Assembly (NCBI GenBank): GCA_027066355.1
Contig: JAMONW010000060.1
Coordinates: 1-15,546, forward strand
DNA: 15,546 nucleotides
DNA from: Campylobacteraceae bacterium
GTDB taxonomy: Bacteria; Campylobacterota; Campylobacteria; Campylobacterales; Sulfurovaceae
Reading direction: 5' to 3'
Within the stretch, counting starts at the first letter, position 1, and each line of letters begins with the position of its first letter. The notes beneath the pieces were generated by a model that ran no database searches, had not been told where the DNA came from, and saw only the letters and a program-made list of their open reading frames with translations. A program made the translations under genes and the position numbers. Positions 1-6,663 of the stretch are shown here, one piece after another.

Positions 1-304
1 CTTCTTGCTTAGAAGATGCTTTTTCATCTATCCACTTAGCAGCATCCTCAAGTGTTACATCACCTGGTTTATTAACTTTAAAAAGAACTAAACCATTTTT
101 ACCTCTTTTACCAAAAAGCATATCTGGCTTAGCAACTAATGCTTTCTCTTTTAACCAACTTTTTTCGTTTGCTAACTCTTTTAATTCGTTACCATTTTGC
201 ACTAATACTGTTTCATAAGAATAAGTAAATTCTGGAAAATACTTATCCCAATGTCTAGCTAATATTGACTTTGCGTCATACTCTCTAATTGCCTTTTGAG
301 CCAT
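1..304 (-). CDS. aclB: ATP-citrate lyase small (ATP-grasp) subunit, N-terminal fragment
   Basis: The gene runs off the left edge; 101 codons are visible. The product belongs to ATP-citrate lyase, which cleaves citrate with ATP and CoA to acetyl-CoA and oxaloacetate, the key step of the reverse TCA cycle. The visible part starts MAQKAIREYDAKSILARHW and later reads SWLKEKALVAKPDMLFGKRG. This matches the start of the ATP-grasp half of animal ATP-citrate lyase (AKAISE near the N-terminus, then WLLSQNLVVKPDQLIKRRGK). In bacteria with a split enzyme, this half is the separate small subunit, AclB. The ATG at 304-302 has an AAGGAG Shine-Dalgarno at 316-311, which fixes the start. aclA would be expected just downstream, outside the window. 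The catalytic and CoA-binding parts are not visible. The family call is from remembered homologues, not a search. Confidence 0.88.
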   Translation of the reverse strand, partial: MAQKAIREYDAKSILARHWDKYFPEFTYSYETVLVQNGNELKELANEKSWLKEKALVAKPDMLFGKRGKNGLVLFKVNKPGDVTLEDAAKWIDEKASSKQE

Positions 305-386
305 TGAGTTCTCCTTCATAAAGATTATGTAAGAATGATATCATCACATTTATTTAATGATAGTAAGTTAGCAAAAAGTTATTTTA

Positions 387-392
387 ATTATA
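387..392 (-). promoter_or_regulatory. Candidate -10 box for aclB
   Basis: On the minus strand the sequence TATAAT lies about 80 bases upstream of the aclB start, in an AT-rich stretch after the end of the preceding membrane-protein gene. This implies a leader of roughly 75 nt. A second candidate is TACATAAT at 332-325, closer to the start. No convincing -35 box is seen, as is usual in this phylum. Position inferred only from box similarity. Confidence 0.35.
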
Positions 393-421
393 AATTTAAT
401 GTGTATTTTAGAAACAAGATT

Positions 422-1519
422 TTAGTTGCATTTGCTTATATTATAATATTTATATAGTGCTTTCTCTTTGTTAGATATATTATATTTGCATTTTTTACCA
501 TTTTTCTTTAATAAATTAACTTCATTAGGTATTTTATATATTGATTTATCTAAGATAAACTTACTACTTGGATCTACTTTATATAAAACATAGTGCATTG
601 CAATAGTTGATGTCTCTAAAAGTAGCACAATTAAGACTATTTTACATATAAGATAATACCCTTTTCTAAAATCTTTTAATCTTATTTCAATACTATTTTT
701 ATATACACTCACAACTAATGGCGTAATTATCACAAAATAAGGGGAAAAATCTGTAATTTTAATTTTTTGCCGAATTGATAAAATTATAGAAAGTGTAAAA
801 GCAGTTGTAGATATATACCAAAGTAAATCTTTTTTTCTACTTGTGGCTACTTTATAAATAGCAAAAATAGAAGCTAGAAATAGTAATGGAGAAAATATAG
901 CTGCATAAATTCCAAATAATTGTATTAAATGTCCTTTTGGAATACCATCAATAGGATATGTCTTACTTACAGAAGCAAATAGTATTAATATAATAGATAT
1001 TAATACTATAAACCATTTTTTTTCTCGATAAGCATATAATATAAGTGCTATATATACAACAAATTGAGCGCTATGTGTAAAGAAAAGTAACACTAATGCC
1101 AAAATTATAAAGAAAATCTTATCTTTTTTATAAGAATAGATTAAAAATAGAGTTAGAAAAATTGGAATAGTTGCATAATTTACCAAAATAAAAGACAAAA
1201 ATATTCCAGGTGTCAATAGGAAAAATAGTATTGATAGATTGTAATATTTATCATATTTAAAATAGCTCTTTAAAATCTCTTTATATAAGAGTAGTGAAGC
1301 TATTGATATTATAAAAAAAGGTAATCTTAAAACAAAATATTCTTTAAAAAATTTATATATATTATTAGTAATAAAATGTTCTATTGTAAAATCTGTTGAA
1401 AATAGAATATTTGCCTCTGAGTGTGTAAAAGGGGTAAAGTATAGTAAAATAAGAGTTATTAATATGTAAATGAAGATAAAAAAATTTATAAATTTAGTAG
1501 AGAAGTTACACTCTCTCAT
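422..1519 (-). CDS. Multi-pass membrane protein, GT-C glycosyltransferase-like
   Basis: A 365-residue integral membrane protein with about nine to eleven hydrophobic segments (for example 10-29, 62-80, 95-113, 115-130, 135-164, 168-184, 200-222, 258-273, 287-307) and a lysine-rich soluble tail from about 308. The layout resembles GT-C glycosyltransferases of the PMT/ArnT type. The first loop, after helix 1, contains PFTHSEAN around 30-38, and a following helix starts with RLPFF at 65-69, like the DEA...RLP pattern of that superfamily. The usual catalytic acid position reads S-E instead of D-E. It would use a lipid-linked sugar donor if active, but neither substrate nor activity can be read from the sequence. 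The ATG at 1519 has GGAGA at 1530-1526. It follows trpG/pabA by only 21 bases, so the two are probably co-transcribed, although no functional link is evident. The GT-C assignment is tentative. Confidence 0.6.
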   Translation of the reverse strand: MRECNFSTKFINFFIFIYILITLILLYFTPFTHSEANILFSTDFTIEHFITNNIYKFFKEYFVLRLPFFIISIASLLLYKEILKSYFKYDKYYNLSILFFLLTPGIFLSFILVNYATIPIFLTLFLIYSYKKDKIFFIILALVLLFFTHSAQFVVYIALILYAYREKKWFIVLISIILILFASVSKTYPIDGIPKGHLIQLFGIYAAIFSPLLFLASIFAIYKVATSRKKDLLWYISTTAFTLSIILSIRQKIKITDFSPYFVIITPLVVSVYKNSIEIRLKDFRKGYYLICKIVLIVLLLETSTIAMHYVLYKVDPSSKFILDKSIYKIPNEVNLLKKNGKKCKYNISNKEKALYKYYNISKCN

Positions 1520-1540
1520 ATTTTATCTCCATTTTATAAT

Positions 1541-2110
1541 TTATAATTTTAAAAAATTATCTAATATTTTATGACCAAATTGGCTTTTAATAGATTCTGG
1601 ATGAAATTGAACTCCATAAATTGGCTTACCTTTTATTTGAAGTGCCATAATTTCATTATCATCTAAACTTACTGCTGTTGCTTCAATAATATCTGGAACT
1701 GATGATTTTTCTACTACTAAAGAGTGGTATCTTGTAGCTGTAAATTCTTCTGTTACTTCTTTAAAAATTTGAGTTTTTAATATTTGCTTAACTTGTGATG
1801 TTTTACCATGCATCATATTTTTTGCACGAACCACTTTTGCTCCAAATGCTTGTGCAATACTTTGATGTCCTAAACATACTCCAAAGAGTGGAGTTGTATC
1901 TTTGAATTCTTCTATAACTTCTAGTGTTACACCAGCGTCATCAGGAGTTGAAGGTCCAGGAGAGAGTATAATTTTTTTAGGATTAAGAGCTTTTATTTCA
2001 GCAATAGTTAATTCATCATTTCTAATTACTTTTAAATTAGCACCCAACTCTTTGCAGTATTGAACAATATTATATGTAAAGCTATCATAATTATCTATCA
2101 TTAAAACCAT
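1541..2110 (-). CDS. trpG: Anthranilate/aminodeoxychorismate synthase glutaminase subunit
   Basis: A 189-residue class I glutamine amidotransferase of full family length. It hydrolyses glutamine and channels ammonia to a chorismate-binding partner: TrpE makes anthranilate (tryptophan pathway) and PabB makes aminodeoxychorismate (folate pathway). The N-terminus has the family signature MIDNYDSFTYN (4-14), the oxyanion loop has SPGPSTPDDAG (50-60), the nucleophile elbow is GVCLGHQ with Cys79, and GVQFHPES carries His170 and Glu172 of the catalytic triad. The RYHSLVV motif at 127-133 is typical of PabA/TrpG. No trpE or pabB lies beside it, so it cannot be assigned to one pathway and may serve both (pabA is an equally good name). 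The ATG at 2110 has a weak GGAA site upstream. It has its own probable promoter after the fusA terminator and leads a probable two-gene unit with the membrane protein downstream. Confidence 0.93.
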   Translation of the reverse strand: MVLMIDNYDSFTYNIVQYCKELGANLKVIRNDELTIAEIKALNPKKIILSPGPSTPDDAGVTLEVIEEFKDTTPLFGVCLGHQSIAQAFGAKVVRAKNMMHGKTSQVKQILKTQIFKEVTEEFTATRYHSLVVEKSSVPDIIEATAVSLDDNEIMALQIKGKPIYGVQFHPESIKSQFGHKILDNFLKL

Positions 2111-2119
2111 AATTTATTC

Positions 2120-2135
2120 CTAAAGTAAACTTTAG
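2120..2135 (-). repeat. Inverted repeat in the trpG/pabA leader
   Basis: Perfect 6-bp arms CTAAAG and CTTTAG are separated by four bases. The element sits between the putative -10 box (2145-2140) and the trpG start codon (2110), over the expected transcription start and just ahead of the weak Shine-Dalgarno. It could be an operator or a short mRNA hairpin. In AT-rich DNA, chance is also plausible. Confidence 0.3.
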
Positions 2136-2139
2136 AGGT

Positions 2140-2145
2140 ATTGTA
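2140..2145 (-). promoter_or_regulatory. trpG: Candidate -10 box for trpG/pabA
   Basis: The minus strand reads TTGTTACAATACC, with TACAAT as the -10 hexamer about 30 bases upstream of the start codon. An A/T-rich stretch lies further upstream. It lies after the fusA terminator, so the gene probably has its own transcription start near 2133. Confidence 0.45.
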
Positions 2146-2180
2146 ACAATTTTTGATTAATAAGTATTTAAAGAGTTAAT

Positions 2181-2202
2181 AAGATTGCACCCAAAGGTGC
2201 AA
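2181..2202 (-). terminator. Intrinsic terminator after fusA
   Basis: Perfect 7-bp arms TTGCACC (2185-2191) and GGTGCAA (2196-2202) flank a 4-base loop, 12 bases after the fusA stop codon. Read on the minus strand, the hairpin is followed by TCTTATT, a short U-rich tract. This is the only GC-containing hairpin in the gap and it ends the str operon here, so tuf is not part of it. Confidence 0.7.
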
Positions 2203-2213
2203 AAGAGAGAGGA

Positions 2214-4307
2214 TTAACCGTTTCTCTTTTCAATAATTTCTGCAGCTACATTACTTGGAACTTCTTCATAGTGATCAAATTCCATAGCATAAGTTGCTCT
2301 ACCTTGAGTCATTGAACGAAGATCTGTTGAGTAACCAAACATCTCTGCAAGTGGAACAAATGCATCAACAATTTTATTTCCTGCTCTATCACTCATTCCA
2401 TTTACTTGTCCACGACGCTTACTTACATCACCAATTACATCACCCATATACTCTTCTGGCACTTCAACTTCAACTTTCATCATTGGCTCTAAGATTACAG
2501 GATTAGCTTTTTTAGCACCCTCTCTAAAGCCCATAGAACCAGCAAGTTTAAATGCCATTTCACTTGAGTCAACATCATGGTAACTACCATCATAAAGAGT
2601 AACTTTTACATCTTCTACTGGATATCCTGCTTGAATACCTCTTTGCATTGCCTCTTGGATACCTTTATCAACTGCTGGAATATACTCTTTTGGAATAACC
2701 CCACCTTTAATGTCATCAATAAATTCATATCCGCTACCAGCTTCTTGAGGCTCAATTCTAAGGTATACATGACCAAATTGACCACGACCACCAGATTGTT
2801 TTGCATATTTATACTCTTGCTCAACTGCTGTTCTAATAGTTTCTCTATATGCAACTTGTGGAGCGCCAACTTCTGCTTCTACTTTAAATTCTCTTTTCAT
2901 TCTATCTACAATAATCTCTAAGTGAAGCTCACCCATACCAGAGATAATTGTTTGACCTGATTCTTCATCTGTGCTTACTCTAAAGCTTGGATCTTCTGCA
3001 GCAAGTTTTTGTAAAGCAATACCCATTTTTTCTTGGTCAGCTTTTGTTTTTGGCTCAACTGCAACAGAGATAACCGGATCTGGGAACTCCATTCTTTCAA
3101 GAACAACTTTATCTTTTTCAGAACAAAGTGTATCACCAGTTGTTGTATTTTTTAAACCTACAACTGCACCAATTTCACCTGCATAAATCTCTTTTACTTC
3201 TTCTCTTTTAATTGCGTGCATCTTCATAATTCTACCAACACGCTCTTTTTTCTCTTTTGTAGAGTTTAAAGTATATGAACCTGATTCTAGTGAACCACGA
3301 TATACACGAATAAATGTTAATTGCCCAACAAATGGGTCTGTCATAATTTTGAAAGCCAAAGCTGCAAATGGTCCATCATCAGTTGATTCTACTGTTACTT
3401 CTGTATCAGGGTCATCCATTAGAGTTCCTTTAATTGCAGGAGCCTCTACAGGAGATGGAAGATAATCTACAACTGCATCAAGAAGGGTTTGAACACCTTT
3501 GTTTTTAAACGCAGTTCCACAAGTCATAGGAACAACTTCCATATTGATTGTAGCTTTTTTAATACCTTCCATAATCTCTTCTTCGGTTAGCTCTTCGCCT
3601 TCCATATATTTTTCCATCAACTCTTCGTTGATTTCGCACTCACTAATACCTTCTATTAGTTTTTCTCTCCACTCATCAGCTTGTTCTTGGTATTCTGATG
3701 GAATATCAACTACTTCAAACTTTTGACCCATTAATGTTTGGTCATCATCCCAGATAACTGCTTTCATTTTAACAAGGTCAATTATACCTTGGAAGTTATC
3801 TTCTGCACCAATAGGTAGTTGAATTACAAGTGGATTACCTTTTAGCCTATCTCTAATTTGTCTCTCAACTTCAAAAAAGTCAGCACCTGTTCTATCCATT
3901 TTATTTACAAAAACAATTGATGGAACGCCATATCTATTTCTTTGTCTCCATACTGTTTCTGATTGTGGTTGAACACCACCAACAGCACAGAATACTGATA
4001 CAGCACCATCAAGAACTCTCATTGAACGCTCAACTTCGATAGTAAAGTCAACGTGTCCTGGAGTGTCAATGATGTTAATTTGTTTTCCTCTCCACTCACA
4101 AGTAGTAGCCGCACTTGTAATTGTAATACCTCTTTCTTGCTCTTGTTCCATCCAGTCCATTGTTGCAGCACCTTCGTGAACTTCACCAATTTTATGCTCA
4201 ACACCTGTATAGAAAAGAATTCTCTCTGTAGTAGTTGTTTTACCAGCATCAATATGCGCAGCAATACCGATGTTTCTTAAATCTTCTAATTTATGACTTC
4301 TTGGCAT
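2214..4307 (-). CDS. fusA: Translation elongation factor G
   Basis: A full-length EF-G of 697 residues. This GTPase moves tRNAs and mRNA through the ribosome after peptide bond formation and, with RRF, helps recycle ribosomes. The G domain shows G1 AHIDAGKT (17-24), the switch I RGITIT motif (59-64), G3 DTPGH (81-85) and G4 NKMD (135-138). The later part carries the conserved domain IV stretch YAKQSGGRGQFGHV, and the C-terminus has GYSTDLRSMTQGRA. No residue looks abnormal. The ATG at 4307 is preceded by AAGGAT. This Shine-Dalgarno overlaps the TAA stop of rpsG, only 9 bases separate the two genes, and translation is probably coupled. It is the last gene of the operon; a terminator follows directly. 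Confidence 0.98.
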   Translation of the reverse strand: MPRSHKLEDLRNIGIAAHIDAGKTTTTERILFYTGVEHKIGEVHEGAATMDWMEQEQERGITITSAATTCEWRGKQINIIDTPGHVDFTIEVERSMRVLDGAVSVFCAVGGVQPQSETVWRQRNRYGVPSIVFVNKMDRTGADFFEVERQIRDRLKGNPLVIQLPIGAEDNFQGIIDLVKMKAVIWDDDQTLMGQKFEVVDIPSEYQEQADEWREKLIEGISECEINEELMEKYMEGEELTEEEIMEGIKKATINMEVVPMTCGTAFKNKGVQTLLDAVVDYLPSPVEAPAIKGTLMDDPDTEVTVESTDDGPFAALAFKIMTDPFVGQLTFIRVYRGSLESGSYTLNSTKEKKERVGRIMKMHAIKREEVKEIYAGEIGAVVGLKNTTTGDTLCSEKDKVVLERMEFPDPVISVAVEPKTKADQEKMGIALQKLAAEDPSFRVSTDEESGQTIISGMGELHLEIIVDRMKREFKVEAEVGAPQVAYRETIRTAVEQEYKYAKQSGGRGQFGHVYLRIEPQEAGSGYEFIDDIKGGVIPKEYIPAVDKGIQEAMQRGIQAGYPVEDVKVTLYDGSYHDVDSSEMAFKLAGSMGFREGAKKANPVILEPMMKVEVEVPEEYMGDVIGDVSKRRGQVNGMSDRAGNKIVDAFVPLAEMFGYSTDLRSMTQGRATYAMEFDHYEEVPSNVAAEIIEKRNG

Positions 4308-4316
4308 TTTATATCC

Positions 4317-4784
4317 TTACCATCTATAGTGAGCAAATGCTTTGTTAGCTTCTGCCATTTTATAAGTATCTTCTTTCTTCTTGAATGCAGCACCTTTATC
4401 TGTTGCTGCATCCATAAGCTCATTACTAAGTCTTTCTACCATAGTTCTTTCATTTCTTTTTCTTGCAGCATCTACAATCCATCTAATTGCTAGTGATTGT
4501 TGACGAACTGGACGAACTTCAATTGGCACTTGGTATGTAGCACCACCCACACGACGAGATTTAACTTCCATTACTGGCTTTACATTTTCAATTGCTTTTT
4601 CGAAAACTTCAATACCTTTCTCACCGCTTTTAGATTCAATTCTCTCTAAAGCACTATACATAATCTTTTCAGCTATGCTTTTTTTACCATCTAACATTAA
4701 TTTATTAATAAATTTAGTTAATACCTTACTACCATAAACTGGATCTGGAAGCACAGGTCTAACTGGAGCTTTTCTTCTTCTCAT
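4317..4784 (-). CDS. rpsG: Small ribosomal subunit protein S7
   Basis: A 155-residue uS7, the protein that starts assembly of the 30S head by binding the 3' major domain of 16S rRNA. It begins MRRRKAPVRPVLPDP, contains the conserved GGATYQVPIEVRPVRQQSLAIRW block (about 80-102, given here by its key residues), and ends KAFAHYRW as expected for the family. The ATG at 4784 has a GAAGGGA Shine-Dalgarno. In E. coli, S7 represses its own operon by binding the rpsL-rpsG spacer. The 112-base spacer here is about the same size and has hairpin potential, so similar feedback is possible but not shown. fusA follows after 9 bases. Confidence 0.98.
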   Translation of the reverse strand: MRRRKAPVRPVLPDPVYGSKVLTKFINKLMLDGKKSIAEKIMYSALERIESKSGEKGIEVFEKAIENVKPVMEVKSRRVGGATYQVPIEVRPVRQQSLAIRWIVDAARKRNERTMVERLSNELMDAATDKGAAFKKKEDTYKMAEANKAFAHYRW

Positions 4785-4896
4785 AAAATTCCCTTCAATC
4801 TTTTGATTTACTCAAACTTTTTGCACAAAGGTTTCTCCAAAAAGTCTGTTTAATGTGTAATACACAAACCTCTAACTTAAAAAACTAAATTAAAAC
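4785..4896 (-). promoter_or_regulatory. Structured rpsL-rpsG intercistronic region, candidate S7 target
   Basis: This 112-base spacer is long for a ribosomal protein operon whose next junction is only 9 bases. It holds a perfect 7-bp stem (4816-4822 with 4839-4845) with a 16-base loop that displays GGAGAAAC on the transcript, and a 13-bp palindrome TGTGTATTACACA at 4866-4854. In E. coli the equivalent spacer is where S7 binds to repress translation. The function here is an inference from position and hairpin potential; I cannot align it to the E. coli element by eye. Confidence 0.45.
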
Positions 4897-5271
4897 CTAT
4901 TTTTTAGGTCTTTTAGTTCCGTATTTACTTCTTGAAACTGTTCTATTTGCAACACCTGCAGTATCTAATGCACCACGAACAATATGATACTTAACACCTG
5001 GTAAATCTTTTACCCTTCCACCTCTAACTAAAACAATAGAGTGTTCTTGAAGGTTATGACCCTCACCACCAATATATGAAATAACTTCAAAACCAGAAGT
5101 TAATCTAACTTTTGCAACTTTTCTAAGTGCAGAGTTTGGTTTTTTTGGTGTTGTTGTATAAACACGAGTGCAAACACCTCTTCTTTGAGGACAGCTTACT
5201 AATGCTGGTGATTTTGATTTTTTAATCACCTTTTTGCGCTCTTTGCGCACAAGTTGGTTAATAGTTGGCAA
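4897..5271 (-). CDS. rpsL: Small ribosomal subunit protein S12, TTG start
   Basis: A 124-residue uS12, the decoding-centre protein of the 30S subunit. The conserved blocks CPQRRGVCTRVYTTTPKKPNS and GGRVKDLPGVKYH are present. The streptomycin-relevant lysines Lys43 and Lys88 (counted with Met1) are the sensitive wild-type residues, and Asp89, the usual methylthiolation site of RimO, is kept. The start codon is TTG (5271-5269). It is preceded by AAAAAAGGAG at a 5-base distance, is followed by the near-invariant PTINQLVRK, and has no in-frame ATG placed correctly upstream, so TTG is well supported. The promoter at 5402-5397 and a leader of about 119 bases lie upstream. It is the first gene of the rpsL-rpsG-fusA unit. 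Confidence 0.98.
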   Translation of the reverse strand: MPTINQLVRKERKKVIKKSKSPALVSCPQRRGVCTRVYTTTPKKPNSALRKVAKVRLTSGFEVISYIGGEGHNLQEHSIVLVRGGRVKDLPGVKYHIVRGALDTAGVANRTVSRSKYGTKRPKK

Positions 5272-5390
5272 CTTGACTCCTTTTTTAAATATTATGTTTT
5301 GTCTTTAAAAGACTTGAATCTTTGGTGGGTTACACCCCAAAATACTTAACAGAAAGCACTTTGGGGAGAAACTACCTATCCTAAGAAATA
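5272..5390 (-). promoter_or_regulatory. Structured 5' leader of the str operon
   Basis: About 119 bases separate the inferred transcription start (near 5390) from the rpsL TTG. The leader can form three hairpins: CCTAT/ATAGG arms at 5392-5388 and 5379-5375; a stem of TTTGG/CCAAA plus two inner G-C pairs with a bulge at 5341-5321; and the perfect palindrome GTCTTTTAAAGAC at 5313-5301. The strong Shine-Dalgarno AAGGAG is at 5282-5277. Leaders of this kind often carry ribosomal protein feedback or attenuation. No particular class is recognised. Confidence 0.45.
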
Positions 5391-5396
5391 GGCAGT

Positions 5397-5402
5397 ATTA
5401 TA
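5397..5402 (-). promoter_or_regulatory. Promoter -10 box for rpsL-rpsG-fusA
   Basis: The minus strand reads TTTTTTTGTGTATAATACTG: a perfect TATAAT behind a T-run and TG, which is the standard Campylobacterota housekeeping promoter form with a T-rich tract in place of a -35 box. It lies in the gap between the yeiH-like gene and rpsL. Confidence 0.75.
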
Positions 5403-5435
5403 CACAAAAAAACTTAAATATGAATAAAAATAGAG

Positions 5436-6476
5436 CTATACTATTATTTTTACAACAATAAATCCACCAATAACAAGCCAAATAAACATTCCTAAAGCAG
5501 TAAATAGCGCTGCTCCACCAGCGCCTTTAAATTTTGAGAATATTGTTCCCATTCCAAGAGCAGTCATTGCCATTGTTAAAAGAAAAGTATCTACCTTATT
5601 AATAATATCAACAATATTTTGAGGTATTAAATGTAAAGAGTTAAATCCTGCAACTACTACAAAATATACTGCAAACCAAGGTATAGTCAGCTTTGCTTTA
5701 GAGTTTGAGTTATCAGTTTTTGCTAAAATCAATCCTAAAATAATTAACATTGGTGCAATTAGCATAACTCTTGTCATTTTAACAATTACTGCACTATGTG
5801 CCATCTCTTCACTAGCATTTGGTATAGAGGCAGGAATTGCAACCACTTGCGCAACTTCATGCACACTACCACCTGTAAAAATACCAAATTGTCGAGGTGT
5901 CATATGTAAAAAACCTACTGCATCTTTTATTATTGTTTCATAAAGCACAGGATATAAAAACATCGATATTGTTCCAAAAAGCACCACCATTGATACTGCA
6001 ATTGCACTCTTATAACCATCTGCTTTTAAAACTGGTTCAGTAGCCAATACTGCAGCTGCCCCACATACAGAAGCACCAGCTGCTGTTAAAATAGATGTAT
6101 CTCTATCCATTTTGAAAATTTTAATGCCTATAAATGTTCCTATTAGCATTGTTGAAGTTAGCATTGTAAGAGAAACTAAAAATCCATCCATTCCAACTTG
6201 TGCAATCTCTTGAAATGTTAATCTAAATCCATATAATACTATTGCAAATCTAAGTATTTTTTTTGCTGAAAATGTTACACCGCTGTGTATAGATGTTGGC
6301 ATTTTTGTATGTAGTGTATTTGCATAAATTATCCCCAAAACAATGCCTATAACAAGTGGAGAAAATCCAAGATTTTTAATAATTGATATTTTTGCTATAA
6401 ACATAGCAACTGTAGCAATAAATGCAACTAATACAACACCTTTAATTATAGAATTTTCACCTTTTAACTCAAACAT
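5436..6476 (-). CDS. yeiH: YeiH/UPF0324 family membrane protein, putative sulfate exporter
   Basis: A 346-residue inner membrane protein with about ten hydrophobic segments. It matches the UPF0324 (Cons_hypoth698, YeiH) family by the motifs GASVCGAAAVLA (134-145), GGSVHEVAQVVA (202-213) and KMTRVMLIAP (233-242), by its length, and by ending in a hydrophobic helix. Members are often annotated as sulfate exporters, for example beside taurine or sulfite metabolism genes in other bacteria, but transport has been tested for few of them. A sulfate or sulfite efflux role would suit a sulfur oxidiser; this is inference. The ATG at 6476 has an AAGGAG site. It appears to be a single-gene unit: a TATAAT box lies 35 bases upstream, and the str operon has its own promoter downstream. 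Confidence 0.85.
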   Translation of the reverse strand: MFELKGENSIIKGVVLVAFIATVAMFIAKISIIKNLGFSPLVIGIVLGIIYANTLHTKMPTSIHSGVTFSAKKILRFAIVLYGFRLTFQEIAQVGMDGFLVSLTMLTSTMLIGTFIGIKIFKMDRDTSILTAAGASVCGAAAVLATEPVLKADGYKSAIAVSMVVLFGTISMFLYPVLYETIIKDAVGFLHMTPRQFGIFTGGSVHEVAQVVAIPASIPNASEEMAHSAVIVKMTRVMLIAPMLIILGLILAKTDNSNSKAKLTIPWFAVYFVVVAGFNSLHLIPQNIVDIINKVDTFLLTMAMTALGMGTIFSKFKGAGGAALFTALGMFIWLVIGGFIVVKIIV

Positions 6477-6510
6477 ACTTCTCCTTTAATAATTTTGCGA
6501 AGTATATCTA

Positions 6511-6516
6511 ATTATA
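6511..6516 (-). promoter_or_regulatory. Candidate -10 box for the yeiH-like gene
   Basis: The minus strand reads TTTAACTATAATTAG, with a perfect TATAAT 35 bases before the start codon, which would place the transcription start near 6504. The surrounding gap (6477-6663) is almost pure A/T, so hexamer matches are common. Its distance from the gene supports it. Confidence 0.45.
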
Positions 6517-6620
6517 GTTAAATATAAGCTTTTCTTATAATACATAAATATTTCTTACTTTTTAAATAAATTATATTTATTAAAAATAAAAAAACAATAA
6601 ATATTAATGAAATAAATTAT

Positions 6621-6648
6621 AAAAATATTTTCTCTTTTATTAAAATAT
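6621..6648 (-). terminator. Possible AT-only terminator of the giant lipoprotein gene
   Basis: 7-bp arms ATATTTT and AAAATAT with a 10-base loop lie 16 bases past the stop codon and are followed on the minus strand by TTTTTAT. The order stem then U-run is right for an intrinsic terminator, but the stem has no G-C pair and the whole gap is AT-rich, so it could be chance. Confidence 0.35.
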
Positions 6649-6663
6649 CTTAATTTATAAAAT

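Noticed and set aside
2294..3726. Open reading frames on the plus strand and a second minus frame inside fusA
   Set aside because: They overlap a fully conserved EF-G coding sequence, have low-complexity compositions typical of shadow frames, and lack ribosome binding sites.
4817..4838. Possible tiny reading frame (GTG CAA AAA GTT TGA) behind GGAG in the rpsL-rpsG spacer
   Set aside because: Four codons with a GTG start next to a hairpin is most simply chance. The GGAG is better explained as part of the hairpin loop.
6543..6663. Very AT-rich gap as a possible replication origin or small RNA gene
   Set aside because: No DnaA-box cluster, dnaA or other origin genes, and no clear promoter-terminator pair for an RNA gene were seen.
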